The notes under the pieces are model-generated. The model was not told the DNA's origin, ran no database searches, and worked only from the letters and a program-made list of their open reading frames with translations. 64,000 bases of DNA, from the NCBI RefSeq assembly GCF_001939075.1, contig NZ_MPTA01000005.1, positions 183,172 through 247,171 on the forward strand. The letters run 5' to 3'. Source of the DNA: Paenisporosarcina indica. Lineage in GTDB: Bacteria; Bacillota; Bacilli; Bacillales_A; Planococcaceae. Of this stretch, positions 36,316 through 45,347 are shown in pieces. Made by a program: the position numbers and the translations under genes. Each line of letters opens with the position of its first letter. The first letter of the stretch is position 1.

Positions 36316-37257
36316 CTATTTTTTGGTTTTGTCTTTGAGAAACGCGCGAATATTGAAACCTAAATCAATGATTCCTAATAATACCGTATATGGTTGTAGT
36401 ACAAAAGCTAAGATACTTGCTAGTATCGTAGCCCACTTCGGCCATCCTTTTTTATGTATAAAAAAATGAATGAGTGAAATCCCCTGTAAAAACAGTAAGA
36501 AACGAAGTATGAAAGCAGCGTTAACAAAAACCATAAAAGCAAAAGTCCCTTGATCCAAATCAATAAATAATGTCACGACCTGAACAATGAGGTAATACCA
36601 TAAAACTGATTTCGGTAATCTCATATTACGATATGCTGGATACTTCGGTACTACTAGCCCAAGTTTTTTCAAGACCGGTAAAAGAATGTTAATGAACATC
36701 CAACTAATGATGAATATAGCTACAATTACCAGAGATGGGATGACGATTTCAAGCAGAAATATCGCATCGGATACTTGCTTGTAGTAATCTTTCGGCAAAC
36801 TATTGAAAGTTTCCATTGCCGCGCCCATTTGATTATAAAATTCTGTTGCCATTGTTATTAATTCTTTCACGGGGTTAAATTCGAACGTAATAACAGCAAT
36901 AACATATTGAATCATCATCGATATGAGCAATGTCAGCCCCGTTGACATTAACAAGAAAAGCTTGCTTTTCTTCGTACGAATCGCATCACCAATAACAAAA
37001 CCTAGTGGTGCATGAATCATCCCTAAAGGAACGGCAAGCAATCCGCCAATAAAAAACGACATCCCAATACTGATGATCGTTACAAAAATTGATGCTTTTC
37101 GTTCAAACTTTGCACTATACCAAGCTATAGGTAAGGCGATAAAAAATGAGGTTATGAGGTTAAGAACGGGCACATAAAAAGAAACAGCCAACAAGATTGA
37201 AAAAAGCGCAATCATCATTGCACCGAACGTTAGCTGTTTCGTTTGTTCATTCGGCAT
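36316..37257 (-). CDS. yybS: YybS-type DUF2232 membrane protein
   Basis: 313 residues, mostly hydrophobic, about eight membrane spans, with the DUF2232 pattern (FGAMMIALFSILLAVSFYVP near the start, PVLKKLGLVVPKYPAYRNMR about two thirds along). It resembles substrate-binding components of ECF-type transporters. First gene of the operon leading to gdpP, 12 bases upstream, as in B. subtilis. Function unproven. Confidence 0.9.
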   Translation of the reverse strand: MPNEQTKQLTFGAMMIALFSILLAVSFYVPVLNLITSFFIALPIAWYSAKFERKASIFVTIISIGMSFFIGGLLAVPLGMIHAPLGFVIGDAIRTKKSKLFLLMSTGLTLLISMMIQYVIAVITFEFNPVKELITMATEFYNQMGAAMETFNSLPKDYYKQVSDAIFLLEIVIPSLVIVAIFIISWMFINILLPVLKKLGLVVPKYPAYRNMRLPKSVLWYYLIVQVVTLFIDLDQGTFAFMVFVNAAFILRFLLFLQGISLIHFFIHKKGWPKWATILASILAFVLQPYTVLLGIIDLGFNIRAFLKDKTKK

Positions 37258-37469
37258 TCAAAATCATTCCTATCTAAAACATTAATTCCGCAACCTATTG
37301 TTATAGCCCATGCATTGGGAGATAAACAACAACATACTGCAAATTCCGTTGCGAATCATTCTATCGGCCACACTCACCATCAATCAAACTAGTCGCCACT
37401 TTACTTTACTATTGTAACATGTTGAACAAGATGCAACAAAAGATGAAAAGGTTAAAGATTTAGACAGCA

Positions 37470-37496
37470 AAAAAAGACCGGTTTCCCGGTCTTTTA
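37470..37496 (-). terminator. Terminator of rpsF-ssb-rpsR
   Basis: AAGACCGG-GAAA-CCGGTCTT stem followed by TTTTT on the minus strand. The rest of 37,258-37,469 shows no coding text. Confidence 0.9.
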
Positions 37497-37514
37497 AGCA
37501 TTCATGTACATTTC

Positions 37515-37751
37515 TTATCTCTCTTCAGTAGAGAATGGAAGTAATGCCATGATACGTGATAATTTGATTGCTGAAGTTAATTTACGTTGATATTTCGCGC
37601 TTGTTCCTGTAACTCGACGTGGAAGAATTTTTCCGCGCTCAGATACGAACTTTTTAAGCAAATCAACATCTTTATAGTCGATATGCGTAATATTGTTAGA
37701 CGTAAAATAGCAAACCTTTTTGCGTCTTTTGCCTCCGCGACGTGGTGCCAT
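37515..37751 (-). CDS. rpsR: 30S ribosomal protein S18
   Basis: 78 residues with the family core [40 protein letters not shown] and [20 protein letters not shown]. It binds S6 on the ribosome platform, consistent with its operon partners rpsF and ssb. GGAGG lies before the ATG. Confidence 0.97.
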   Translation of the reverse strand: MAPRRGGKRRKKVCYFTSNNITHIDYKDVDLLKKFVSERGKILPRRVTGTSAKYQRKLTSAIKLSRIMALLPFSTEER

Positions 37752-37831
37752 GTCGTTTCGCCTCCTTGGAATTGTTTTATTTGGGTGTGTAAATCAAGCA
37801 TTCGCTAACTAGCAAGTGTTTCCTATTCTTA

Positions 37832-38347
37832 TCAGAAAGGAAGATCGTCGTCTGAAACTTCGATTGGACCACTACCACTAGAGAATGGATCTTCATCTAC
37901 ACGTGTATAGTTTTGCTGATTTGGTGATTGATTCTGTTGATAAGATGGATATTGATTGTTTTGGTTCGGGTTCGAACCGCCACCATAAGGTTGTCCTTGT
38001 TGTGGACGATCTCCACCACCAGAACTATTACGTGGTTCAAGGAACTGAACGCTATCAGCTACTACGTCTGTCGTGTAAACACGCTTTCCGTCTTGACCTT
38101 CATAGCTCCCTGTTTGAATACGACCTTCCACACCTGCCAAACTTCCTTTTTTCAAGAAATTTGCTGTGTTTTCAGCTTGTTTACGCCAAACAGTACAGTT
38201 AATAAAATCCGCTTCTTTTTCACCTTGTTGGTTTGAAAATGTACGGTTTACAGCAAGTGTAAAACGTGCCATCGCAACCCCGCTCGGTGTATAACGAAGC
38301 TCCGGATCTTTTGTAAGTCTTCCGACTAATACGACTCGGTTAATCAT
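37832..38347 (-). CDS. ssb: Single-stranded DNA-binding protein
   Basis: 171 residues from the ATG at 38345-38347. The nine extra residues of the longer frame include the GGGAGG ribosome site, so I dropped them. OB-fold domain ([40 protein letters not shown]), a Gln/Asn/Gly-rich disordered linker and the acidic partner-binding tip DDDLPF. It coats single-stranded DNA at forks. Middle gene of rpsF-ssb-rpsR. Confidence 0.97.
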   Translation of the reverse strand: MINRVVLVGRLTKDPELRYTPSGVAMARFTLAVNRTFSNQQGEKEADFINCTVWRKQAENTANFLKKGSLAGVEGRIQTGSYEGQDGKRVYTTDVVADSVQFLEPRNSSGGGDRPQQGQPYGGGSNPNQNNQYPSYQQNQSPNQQNYTRVDEDPFSSGSGPIEVSDDDLPF

Positions 38348-38404
38348 CAGAATACAACCTCCCATCGTTTGCAAATTTTTTCAAGTATATTTGATGATAA
38401 ATTC

Positions 38405-38695
38405 TTATTTACCTTCGATATTTACAGCTACATAACGAATGATATCTTCGTTGATGTTAGCAAGACGGATGTACTCATCGATTGCTCTAGAATCAGCTGT
38501 TGCTTTCACGATTTGGTAGAAACCTTCGCGGAAGTCATTGATCTCATAAGCTAAGCGGCGTTTGCCCCACTCTTTAGACTCGATAATTTCAGCACCATTT
38601 GAAGTTAAAATTTCGTCGAAACGAGCTACTAATGCTTTTTTCGCATCATCTTCAATTGTTGGTCGAATAATGTACAATAATTCATACTTTTTCAT
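38405..38695 (-). CDS. rpsF: 30S ribosomal protein S6
   Basis: 96 residues, full length: [20 protein letters not shown] at the start, [20 protein letters not shown] in the middle and [12 protein letters not shown] at the end. First gene of the S6-SSB-S18 operon, 57 bases before ssb. In bacilli the leader can bind the S6-S18 complex; I did not resolve such a structure in 38,696-38,785. Confidence 0.97.
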   Translation of the reverse strand: MKKYELLYIIRPTIEDDAKKALVARFDEILTSNGAEIIESKEWGKRRLAYEINDFREGFYQIVKATADSRAIDEYIRLANINEDIIRYVAVNIEGK

Positions 38696-38866
38696 CTTTT
38701 TGCACCTCCTTATGGACTTAGGCCTATCTGTTTACAGAAGGCAAGGAGTAAGTAACGTTCATTACTCACATCAACTGATTGTAGCATGAATGGAATAAAG
38801 GTGCAACCTATAATCGCATGTACACACTTCAGTTATTCGCTATACTATATCCAAGAGGTGAAAAAA

Positions 38867-39412
38867 TTGAATGATCTGCAAACACCCACCAAGATTATTG
38901 AACTAGATTTACAACAAGTCGGAAAGACCAGTTTGATTTGGACGATCGGTTTTAGTGTGTTGCTCTTATTACTGAATAGTCTTGTTCATCAAGATTTCTC
39001 ATTTGATTTGTCATGGATTGGTCTACTTCTGTTTATTGCTGGCTACATCGTCTTAATTGTTTTGCATGAAGCCGCACATCTAATTGGCTTTGTTACGTTT
39101 GCAAGAGTTCCATGGAGCTCACTTGAGTACGGCTTCAATTTGAAATTAGGAATTGCTTACGCGACAACAAGTGAGGCAGTACAAAACAAGGCAATGAGAA
39201 AAGTTTTGATTTTGCCCTTTTGGGTTACCGGTGTTTTGCCCGCTGTCATAGCAATTGCAATCAATAGTCCCCTTCTTGCTTTGTTAGGTGCTTGGTTAAT
39301 AGCCGGTGCTGCAGGAGATTTCGCCATGATCAAAGAACTTCGTAAAGTGAATGATTCCGCCTGGATTAAGGATGATCCAGAACTACCCAAGTTATATATT
39401 TTCGAACAATAA
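38867..39412 (+). CDS. DUF3267 putative membrane zinc metalloprotease
   Basis: 181 residues from a TTG start at 38867, chosen because AAGAGGTG lies 6 nt before it; the longer frame from 38786 has no ribosome site and overlaps the rpsF promoter region. Four membrane spans. The second carries HEAAHLIG, the HExxH zinc motif typical of DUF3267/M50-like proteases. The substrate is unknown. It lies divergent to rpsF and convergent to ychF. Confidence 0.82.
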   Translation: MNDLQTPTKIIELDLQQVGKTSLIWTIGFSVLLLLLNSLVHQDFSFDLSWIGLLLFIAGYIVLIVLHEAAHLIGFVTFARVPWSSLEYGFNLKLGIAYATTSEAVQNKAMRKVLILPFWVTGVLPAVIAIAINSPLLALLGAWLIAGAAGDFAMIKELRKVNDSAWIKDDPELPKLYIFEQ

Positions 39413-39520
39413 ATTTTACATTTTATTATCACATAGTTATGATAACCTACCCTATTGTTTTTCGTACATTTACTCTAGCCGCATGTGCTCGTTTTTTACT
39501 CTTTAAAATAGCTTATTAAC

Positions 39521-39560
39521 AAATAAAGCTGATTCCATTAATCTGGAATCAGCTTTATTT
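39521..39560. terminator. Bidirectional terminator
   Basis: Perfect 17-bp stem AAATAAAGCTGATTCCA with its complement around a 6-base loop. Confidence 0.92.
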
Positions 39561-39567
39561 CATGGGT

Positions 39568-39670
39568 TCAGACTGGGTTGCCAGTATAGCCTTCCAACAC
39601 ATCAAGTACTTGCCACGTATGTTCATCTATTTCATAAACTTCACCGAATCCAATCCCATCAAGCTAGTTC
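39568..39670 (-). pseudogene. Gamma-glutamylcyclotransferase-like gene fragment
   Basis: About 30 codons ending in TGA read GFGEVYEIDEHTWQVLDVLE, then GYTGNPV. This matches the GEVYE-D---L--LD-LEGY core of the AIG2/GGCT fold. Both ends of the domain are missing, so it is a relic. It is the only coding text in the 378-bp gap between the DUF3267 gene and ychF. Confidence 0.6.
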
Positions 39671-39750
39671 AATTGGGGGACCAGCAGCAGTGTCATACAT
39701 TTTTGCATAATGGTGCAACGTTCATATAATTGAGTTGCACGATTATGCAA

Positions 39751-39788
39751 AAAACGGATTAGTCGAGACAAATCGACTAATCCGAAAA
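39751..39788 (-). terminator. Terminator of ychF
   Basis: CGGATTAGTCGA / TCGACTAATCCG stem followed by TTTTTTGC on the minus strand, touching the ychF stop. Confidence 0.88.
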
Positions 39789-39790
39789 TC

Positions 39791-40891
39791 TTATACGTTA
39801 AAACGGAATAACATTACGTCGCCATCTTGCACGATGTATTCTTTACCTTCCAAACGAACTTTACCAGCTTCTTTTGCTGCAGACATTGAACCGTTTGCAA
39901 CTAAGTCATCGTATGACACAGTTTCTGCACGGATAAAGCCGCGTTCAAAATCAGTATGGATGACGCCAGCACATTGTGGTGCTTTCATTCCTTTACGGAA
40001 AGTCCAAGCACGAACTTCTTGCACACCTGCTGTAAAGTAAGTAGCAAGTCCGAGTAATTGATAAGAAGCTTTTACTAATTGATCTAAACCAGATTCTTGA
40101 ATGCCTAATTCTTCAATGAACATTGCTTTCTCTTCATCATCAAGTTCAGCCATTTCTTCTTCAATTTTTGCACAGACTATGATGACTTGTGCGTTGTCTG
40201 CTTGAGCGAATTCACGCACTTTTTGCACGTATTCATTTTCTTCAGCATTGGCAATTTCGTCTTCTGCAACATTCGCTACGTATAGCATTGGTTTAATTGT
40301 TAGTAAATGAAGACCTTTAGCTACTCTTAATTCTTCTTCTGTAAACTCTACTGAACGAGCTGGTTTTTCTTCCTCAAAAGCATCACGAAGTTTCACTAAC
40401 ACAGGTTCTTCAACCATTGCATCTTTGTCTTTTTGTTTCGCCATTTTACCAACACGTTGCAAACGTTTTTCAACGCTTTCTAGGTCGGCTAAAATAAGCT
40501 CTAAGTTGATTACTTCAATATCTGAGATTGGGTCAACTTTCCCTGATACATGCGTAACATTTTCATCAGCAAAACAACGTACCACTTGGCAGATTGCATC
40601 TACTTCTCGAATATGAGCTAAGAACTTATTTCCAAGTCCTTCACCTTTACTGGCACCTTTTACGATTCCAGCAATATCCGTAAACTCAAAAGCTGTAGGA
40701 ACCGTTTTCTTTGGAACAACAAGTTCTGTTAATTTTATCAGTCGTTCATCTGGAACTTCTACAATTCCAACGTTTGGATCAATCGTACAGAATGGGTAGT
40801 TTGCAGCTTCCGCACCTGCTTTTGTAATTGCATTGAATAATGTGGATTTCCCAACGTTTGGTAATCCGACGATTCCGGCTGTTAATGCCAT
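39791..40891 (-). CDS. ychF: YchF/OLA1-type redox-sensitive ATPase
   Basis: 366 residues starting MALTAGIVGLPNVGKSTLFN; the 15 extra residues of the longer frame are not conserved. P-loop GLPNVGKST, DIAGIVKGASKGEGLGNKFL (switch/G3) and NVAED at the degenerate G4 position, which explains the ATP preference of this Obg relative. A C-terminal TGS-like domain (about 280-366) ends in GKEYIVQDGDVMLFRFNV. Translation-associated ATPase. Confidence 0.96.
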   Translation of the reverse strand: MALTAGIVGLPNVGKSTLFNAITKAGAEAANYPFCTIDPNVGIVEVPDERLIKLTELVVPKKTVPTAFEFTDIAGIVKGASKGEGLGNKFLAHIREVDAICQVVRCFADENVTHVSGKVDPISDIEVINLELILADLESVEKRLQRVGKMAKQKDKDAMVEEPVLVKLRDAFEEEKPARSVEFTEEELRVAKGLHLLTIKPMLYVANVAEDEIANAEENEYVQKVREFAQADNAQVIIVCAKIEEEMAELDDEEKAMFIEELGIQESGLDQLVKASYQLLGLATYFTAGVQEVRAWTFRKGMKAPQCAGVIHTDFERGFIRAETVSYDDLVANGSMSAAKEAGKVRLEGKEYIVQDGDVMLFRFNV

Positions 40892-41030
40892 GTGGTGTCC
40901 CAACCTTTCATAACTCTTTTTTCTATATCTAAACACGGGCTTTTACTTATCTACTATCCAGTTCTGGCTCAAATGGCAATTTATGCACTACTTGCAACCT
41001 ATCTATTATAGATTTTTGTAAGAACATTGT

Positions 41031-41240
41031 CTATTCTTCTGAGGCCGGTTGTGCTTTCACTAACACTTTTTTCATTTTCTTTTCAAACTCTCTGCGAGGG
41101 ATCATTACACTATGCTGGCAGCCTACACATTTAATTCGGACATCCGCACCTATTCGAATGATTTTCCACTCATTTGTCCCACAAGGGTGTTGTTTTTTCA
41201 TTTCAACAACGTCACCAAGATCGAAAGTTTTTACATTCAT
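41031..41240 (-). CDS. yyzM: DUF951 small protein
   Basis: 69 residues with the family core FDLGDVVEMKKQHPCGTNEW and RIGADVRIKCVGCQHSVMIPR. The C-x-GC pair with the upstream HPCG suggests a zinc-binding fold. Its start overlaps the 3' end of the MscS gene by 4 bases (ATGA type), so they are co-translated. Function unknown; the same pair stands near ychF in other bacilli. Confidence 0.9.
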   Translation of the reverse strand: MNVKTFDLGDVVEMKKQHPCGTNEWKIIRIGADVRIKCVGCQHSVMIPRREFEKKMKKVLVKAQPASEE

Positions 41241-42154
41241 ATGTTTTTCTCCTTATCACCATTCTTCGCGGGATCTCCGATGCCAGCATCGACAGAACCT
41301 GTCTTTTTCTGGTACATCACCATTTTCGGATATGGTATTTCGATGCCATGCTCATCCATATATATTTTCAAGTCTCGACGAATGATACGTGCAATAGAAA
41401 AATGTTGCATTGGTTTCGTTTCAGCGGTTATTCTCATCACAACTTCAGAGGCGGCTAAGTTTTGAACACCGAGTAATTCGGGCTCTTTCACTAACTGTTC
41501 ATATTGATCTGGAAGACGTGTTAAAAACTCTTTAATTAGTTCTTCTGTTTTCGGAATATCAGTTTCATATGCGACGCTCACATCGACAATGGCAATTGAA
41601 TTATTTATTGAAAAGTTTACCACTTCAATAATGGTTCCATTTGGAAAAACGTGAATTTCACCATTCATCCCTTTTAACTTCGTAGTACGAAGCCCGATTT
41701 CTTGAACTGTCCCTTCTGAGGCTCCAATTCGCACATAATCGCCAACAGAAAATTGGTCCTCAAAAATGATAAAGAATCCCGTAATAACATCTCGGACTAG
41801 GTTTTGTGCACCAAATCCAATCGCTAATCCCAATACTCCGGCTCCCGCAATCAAACCTGCGACATTAATAGAGAATGCTGATAGTACTGCTAAAATTGCT
41901 GCAAAGTAAACAACATAGGAGATGATATTCTCTAATAGTTTAAACAATGTATTCTGTCTTCGTTCAGAATAACGAAGTGGTGTCTTCATCCGCACTTGAA
42001 ATACTTTTCGAATGACTATTTTACCGATTTTCACAGCAATCATAGCCAATAATATAATGAAAATTATTTCAATTAAGACGAGTCCGTACTCTATCCATCT
42101 TTCTTCGTCCAAGAAGAAGTCTTCAATCTTCTTTAACACTTTTTTATAATCCAA
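41237..42154 (-). CDS. MscS-family mechanosensitive channel
   Basis: 305 residues. One membrane span at about 22-45 and two more at about 75-125, the last being the pore helix with AGLIAGAGVLGLAIGFGAQN. The MscS beta domain (FSVGDYVRIGASEGTVQEIG) and C-terminal alpha/beta domain follow. It opens under membrane tension and releases solutes after hypo-osmotic shock. Coupled to the DUF951 gene. Confidence 0.94.
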   Translation of the reverse strand: MDYKKVLKKIEDFFLDEERWIEYGLVLIEIIFIILLAMIAVKIGKIVIRKVFQVRMKTPLRYSERRQNTLFKLLENIISYVVYFAAILAVLSAFSINVAGLIAGAGVLGLAIGFGAQNLVRDVITGFFIIFEDQFSVGDYVRIGASEGTVQEIGLRTTKLKGMNGEIHVFPNGTIIEVVNFSINNSIAIVDVSVAYETDIPKTEELIKEFLTRLPDQYEQLVKEPELLGVQNLAASEVVMRITAETKPMQHFSIARIIRRDLKIYMDEHGIEIPYPKMVMYQKKTGSVDAGIGDPAKNGDKEKNI

Positions 42155-42228
42155 TCGAACTGTCTCCTTTGTGAATAAAGCTCATTTTTGTAACATATAC
42201 TACGAAAAAAAAGAGAGTGATTTTCCAT

Positions 42229-42834
42229 ATGATTGCATATTCTTCTTATCTACATACAGAGGATTTTTCTTATCAAGATTCAGGTGTAGCTTGGCGTTTA
42301 AGCTCGTTATTTCTTCAAGCAATACCGTTTGATCACAAAAACCTTGTTTTTTGTTGCATCGGAACTGATCGCTCTACCGGTGATGCATTAGGACCTCTAG
42401 TCGGTACCTGGCTGAAAGAACATCCCACATTCCCTTATGAAGTAATTGGCACTTTGCAGCAACCCTTACATGCATTAAATTTACAACAAACTGTCGAGTC
42501 ACTCCATGGTAGGACCTTAAAGCCCTATATTATTGCCATCGATGCATGTTTAGGGAAAATCAACAAGATTGGCCATATTGTCATTGAAAAAGGTCCACTT
42601 TTCCCGGGGAAAGCAGTAAAGAAAGAATTGCCACCTGTTGGTGATTTATCAATCAAAGGAATTGTAAATGTAGGTGGCTATCAAGAATATAGCACTTTAC
42701 AAAACACTCGACTTCAACTTCCTTACGATATGGGGAAGGTATTATCACGGGCACTATTCCTAGCTTGGCAAAGACACCAATTCAAATTGATACGCAATAG
42801 CAACGACGATCGCTACCACGAGAATTCCTGGTAA
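42229..42834 (+). CDS. yyaC: YyaC sporulation protein (DUF1256)
   Basis: 201 residues from the ATG at 42229, which has an AGAGAG site at a good distance; the GTG at 42217 lies inside that site. Motifs CCIGTDRSTGDALGPLVGTW, PLHALNLQQTV, AIDACLGKINKIG and VGDLSIKGIVNVGGY identify the GPR-like YyaC family of spore proteins. The last 25 codons are non-conserved and run through the 3' end of the convergent DUF554 gene (75-bp overlap). Confidence 0.92.
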   Translation: MIAYSSYLHTEDFSYQDSGVAWRLSSLFLQAIPFDHKNLVFCCIGTDRSTGDALGPLVGTWLKEHPTFPYEVIGTLQQPLHALNLQQTVESLHGRTLKPYIIAIDACLGKINKIGHIVIEKGPLFPGKAVKKELPPVGDLSIKGIVNVGGYQEYSTLQNTRLQLPYDMGKVLSRALFLAWQRHQFKLIRNSNDDRYHENSW

Positions 42835-43491
42835 TAAATTGGCTACTCTTATTTTAGTCAAACCAATCATATTTAAACCAATAGCAACAATCATAATTCC
42901 ACCAGTTGCTGTCATCTCTTGGATAAAGAGTGCCAGTGCCTCCTCTGGAATTACACGACTAATTTGAGTAGCAAAAAGTGCTATCGTCCCTTGATACAAT
43001 ACGACCGGAACAGCAGATAATAAAACACCGATTCCCAATGTGGTTGCTAATATAATAGATGTGAATCCATCTATTAACCCTTTTACAATGAGCAAATCGT
43101 GGTCATTGCGTAATCCACTATCAAGGGAACCAATGACCGCCATTGAACCAATTACAAATATTAATGTCGCCGATACAAAACCTTGCGAGATACTGATGTT
43201 TTCACCTTTTTTATTCTTACCAACTTTTGATTCTAACCATTGTCCAAATCGATTTAATTGATGATCTAAATCAATCCACTCTCCTATAACAGCACCTAAC
43301 ACTAAACTAATAATGACAATTAAAAACTGACCACTTTCAAATCCCATTTGAAGACCGATTACTGTTACGGCCAGTCCTATTGCATACATGACTGTTTGCT
43401 TCATATTTTCAGGGATATTTTTCAACAATCTTCCGATGATTGTTCCCACAATAATGAGAAGTGCGTTAATTAAAGTGCCAAATAACACCAT
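42760..43491 (-). CDS. DUF554 (YqgA/YdfK-type) membrane protein
   Basis: 243 residues, six or seven membrane spans, opening with GTLINALLIIVGTIIGRLLK and containing LDLRNDHDLLIVKGLIDGFTS-type text (GLRNDHDLLIVKGLIDGFTS) typical of DUF554. Function unknown, possibly a transporter. Transcribed after parB, 67 bases and a hairpin away. Convergent and overlapping with yyaC. Confidence 0.88.
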   Translation of the reverse strand: MVLFGTLINALLIIVGTIIGRLLKNIPENMKQTVMYAIGLAVTVIGLQMGFESGQFLIVIISLVLGAVIGEWIDLDHQLNRFGQWLESKVGKNKKGENISISQGFVSATLIFVIGSMAVIGSLDSGLRNDHDLLIVKGLIDGFTSIILATTLGIGVLLSAVPVVLYQGTIALFATQISRVIPEEALALFIQEMTATGGIMIVAIGLNMIGLTKIRVANLLPGILVVAIVVAIAYQFELVSLPS

Positions 43492-43521
43492 ATAAAACTC
43501 CTCATTTCATTTAAAAACAGA

Positions 43522-43553
43522 ACCTATCCCCTTAATTTTGTTAAGGGAATAGG
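43522..43553 (-). terminator. Hairpin after parB
   Basis: CCTATCCCCTTAA / TTAAGGGAATAGG stem between parB and the DUF554 gene, with a weak T tract on the minus strand. Confidence 0.6.
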
Positions 43554-43558
43554 CAGTT

Positions 43559-44398
43559 TCAATTTTCTAATAATTCTAATATTCTTTCTAAATCATCTTC
43601 AGAGAAAAACTCAATTTCAATTTTCCCTTTATTCTTTGTTTTCTTTATGGATACCGTTGTACCAAAATAATCACGAAGTTGAGATTCTTTTTCTTTAATA
43701 AAAATATCTTTTTTAGGAGTTGTCGATGTTTCACGTGAAACATCTTCATTCATTCTTTGTACAAGCGACTCCAGCTGACGAACATTTAAATTTTCTTTCA
43801 TTACTTTTTCAGCAATAGTAGGAATGAGCTTCTTTTGTTTTAAACCGAGTAAAGCACGACCATGTCCCATTGATATTTTGTCTGATGATACGTGTTCTCT
43901 AACCACTTCTGGTAAAGATAATAGACGAATATGATTGGCAATATGCGGTCTGCTTTTCCCTAAACGAAATGCTAATTGTTCTTGTGTTAGACTGAGATTT
44001 TCCATTAGATTTTGGTAAGCATCAGCTTCTTCAATTGGTGTTAAATCTTCCCGTTGTAAGTTTTCAAGAATGGCAATTTCCATCATTTGTTGATCTGATA
44101 GCTCACGGATAACAGCCGGAATCTCTTTTAATCCCGCGGCTTTTGTCGCACGAAAACGACGTTCCCCTACTACAATTTCAAATAATTTCCCTTTTCTTCT
44201 TAAAATCACTGGTTGTAGAACTCCATGTTCTTTTATGGACTCGGTAAGTTCTGAAAGGGCTACTTCATCAAAAATTTTACGTGGTTGAAATGGATTTACT
44301 TTAATATCTTTCACAGAAATTTTTTCTACTGATTCCATTTGGTTAATTGATTCACCTGGAAATAAAGCATTGATTCCTTTACCTAATCCTTTAGACAT
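43559..44398 (-). CDS. parB: Chromosome-partitioning CTPase ParB (Spo0J)
   Basis: 279 residues. N-terminal CTP-binding domain with NPFQPRKIF and the GERRFRATKAAG motif, central helix-turn-helix (LTQEQLAFRLGKSRPHIANH) that reads parS, and a C-terminal dimerisation domain. It loads at parS as a clamp, organises the ori region, recruits SMC and regulates ParA. The start overlaps the parA 3' end by 8 bases. One parS lies inside the gene. Confidence 0.96.
   Translation of the reverse strand: MSKGLGKGINALFPGESINQMESVEKISVKDIKVNPFQPRKIFDEVALSELTESIKEHGVLQPVILRRKGKLFEIVVGERRFRATKAAGLKEIPAVIRELSDQQMMEIAILENLQREDLTPIEEADAYQNLMENLSLTQEQLAFRLGKSRPHIANHIRLLSLPEVVREHVSSDKISMGHGRALLGLKQKKLIPTIAEKVMKENLNVRQLESLVQRMNEDVSRETSTTPKKDIFIKEKESQLRDYFGTTVSIKKTKNKGKIEIEFFSEDDLERILELLEN
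43727..43742. promoter_or_regulatory. parS site inside parB
   Basis: TGTTTCACGTGAAACA, the exact 16-bp palindromic parS sequence known from the B. subtilis spo0J gene, at the equivalent place within parB. Confidence 0.95.
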
Positions 44399-45152
44399 TA
44401 CGAATCACTTCCCTTGCTAAATCTAGATATACTTCAGCCCCTCGAGACTTGGGATCATAAATAATGATTGGTTCCCCATGACTTGGTGCCTCACTAAGTC
44501 GTACATTCCGTGGAATGATAGTTTTATAAACTTTATCTTGGAAGTATTTTTTCACTTCTTCGATTACTTGAATGCCTAAGTTCGTACGCGCATCAAACAT
44601 TGTTAACAGTACTCCATCAATCACTAATTGGTTATTTAAATGCTTTTGGACTAAACGGATAGTGCTTAACAATTGACTAAGACCTTCCAAAGCGTAGTAT
44701 TCGCATTGTACAGGAATTAATATTGCATCCGAAGCTGTCAATGCATTAATCGTTAGTAATCCCAATGAAGGTGGACAATCTATTATTATGTAATCATATT
44801 CTTCTTTTACGTCTTGAAGTGCACGTTTTAGCCGTACTTCACGGGAAATTGTTGAAACAAGTTCAATTTCTGCTCCCGCTAATGAGATAGTTGCAGGAAT
44901 TACGTCTAAATTCTCTACTTTAGTTTCTACTATTACTTTCTTAACATCTACGTCATCTATTAATACGTCATAAATACACTGTTGAACTTCACCCTTATTG
45001 ACCCCAACACCACTCGTTGCATTCCCTTGTGGATCTATATCCATCAGTAATACTTTTTTACCGAGATATGCAAGACAGGCACTTAAACTTACCGATGTTG
45101 TTGTCTTACCTACGCCGCCTTTTTGATTGGCGATCGCAATAATTCTACCCAT
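44391..45152 (-). CDS. parA: Chromosome-partitioning ATPase ParA (Soj)
   Basis: 253 residues. Deviant Walker A KGGVGKTTTSVSLSACLAY, Walker B IIIDCPPSLGLL and the SEAPSHGEPI motif. Binds DNA as an ATP dimer, segregates ori with ParB, and in bacilli also regulates DnaA as a monomer. The plasmid-type N-terminal regulatory domain is absent, so it is the chromosomal form. Confidence 0.96.
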   Translation of the reverse strand: MGRIIAIANQKGGVGKTTTSVSLSACLAYLGKKVLLMDIDPQGNATSGVGVNKGEVQQCIYDVLIDDVDVKKVIVETKVENLDVIPATISLAGAEIELVSTISREVRLKRALQDVKEEYDYIIIDCPPSLGLLTINALTASDAILIPVQCEYYALEGLSQLLSTIRLVQKHLNNQLVIDGVLLTMFDARTNLGIQVIEEVKKYFQDKVYKTIIPRNVRLSEAPSHGEPIIIYDPKSRGAEVYLDLAREVIRNV

Positions 45153-45294
45153 GCTTGCACCAGCTTTCCTAAAATCAGTTCTGATAACCTTCCACTTCTT
45201 TCTTTCTCCTTTAGATAGAGATAGAGTGGTATTTTCGCCATTTCATTCATTCTAACAAAAAATTGATTGAAATAGGGTAATATTCTGGTTACAA

Positions 45295-45329
45295 AACAAA
45301 AAACTCTTGTCAATTTCTGAGCAAGAGTT
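45295..45329 (-). terminator. Terminator after noc
   Basis: AACTCTTG / CAAGAGTT stem with a 12-base loop, followed on the minus strand by TTTTTTGTTTTG. Confidence 0.75.
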
Positions 45330-45347
45330 CATGGTTTTTTAATATTA

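Noticed and set aside
42598..42614. TTTTCCCGGGGAAAG in yyaC as a Noc site
   Set aside because: One extra G breaks the palindrome spacing; too far from consensus.
45110..45313. Minus-strand ORF upstream of parA
   Set aside because: It overlaps the parA start in another frame, has no ribosome site and its text is not protein-like.
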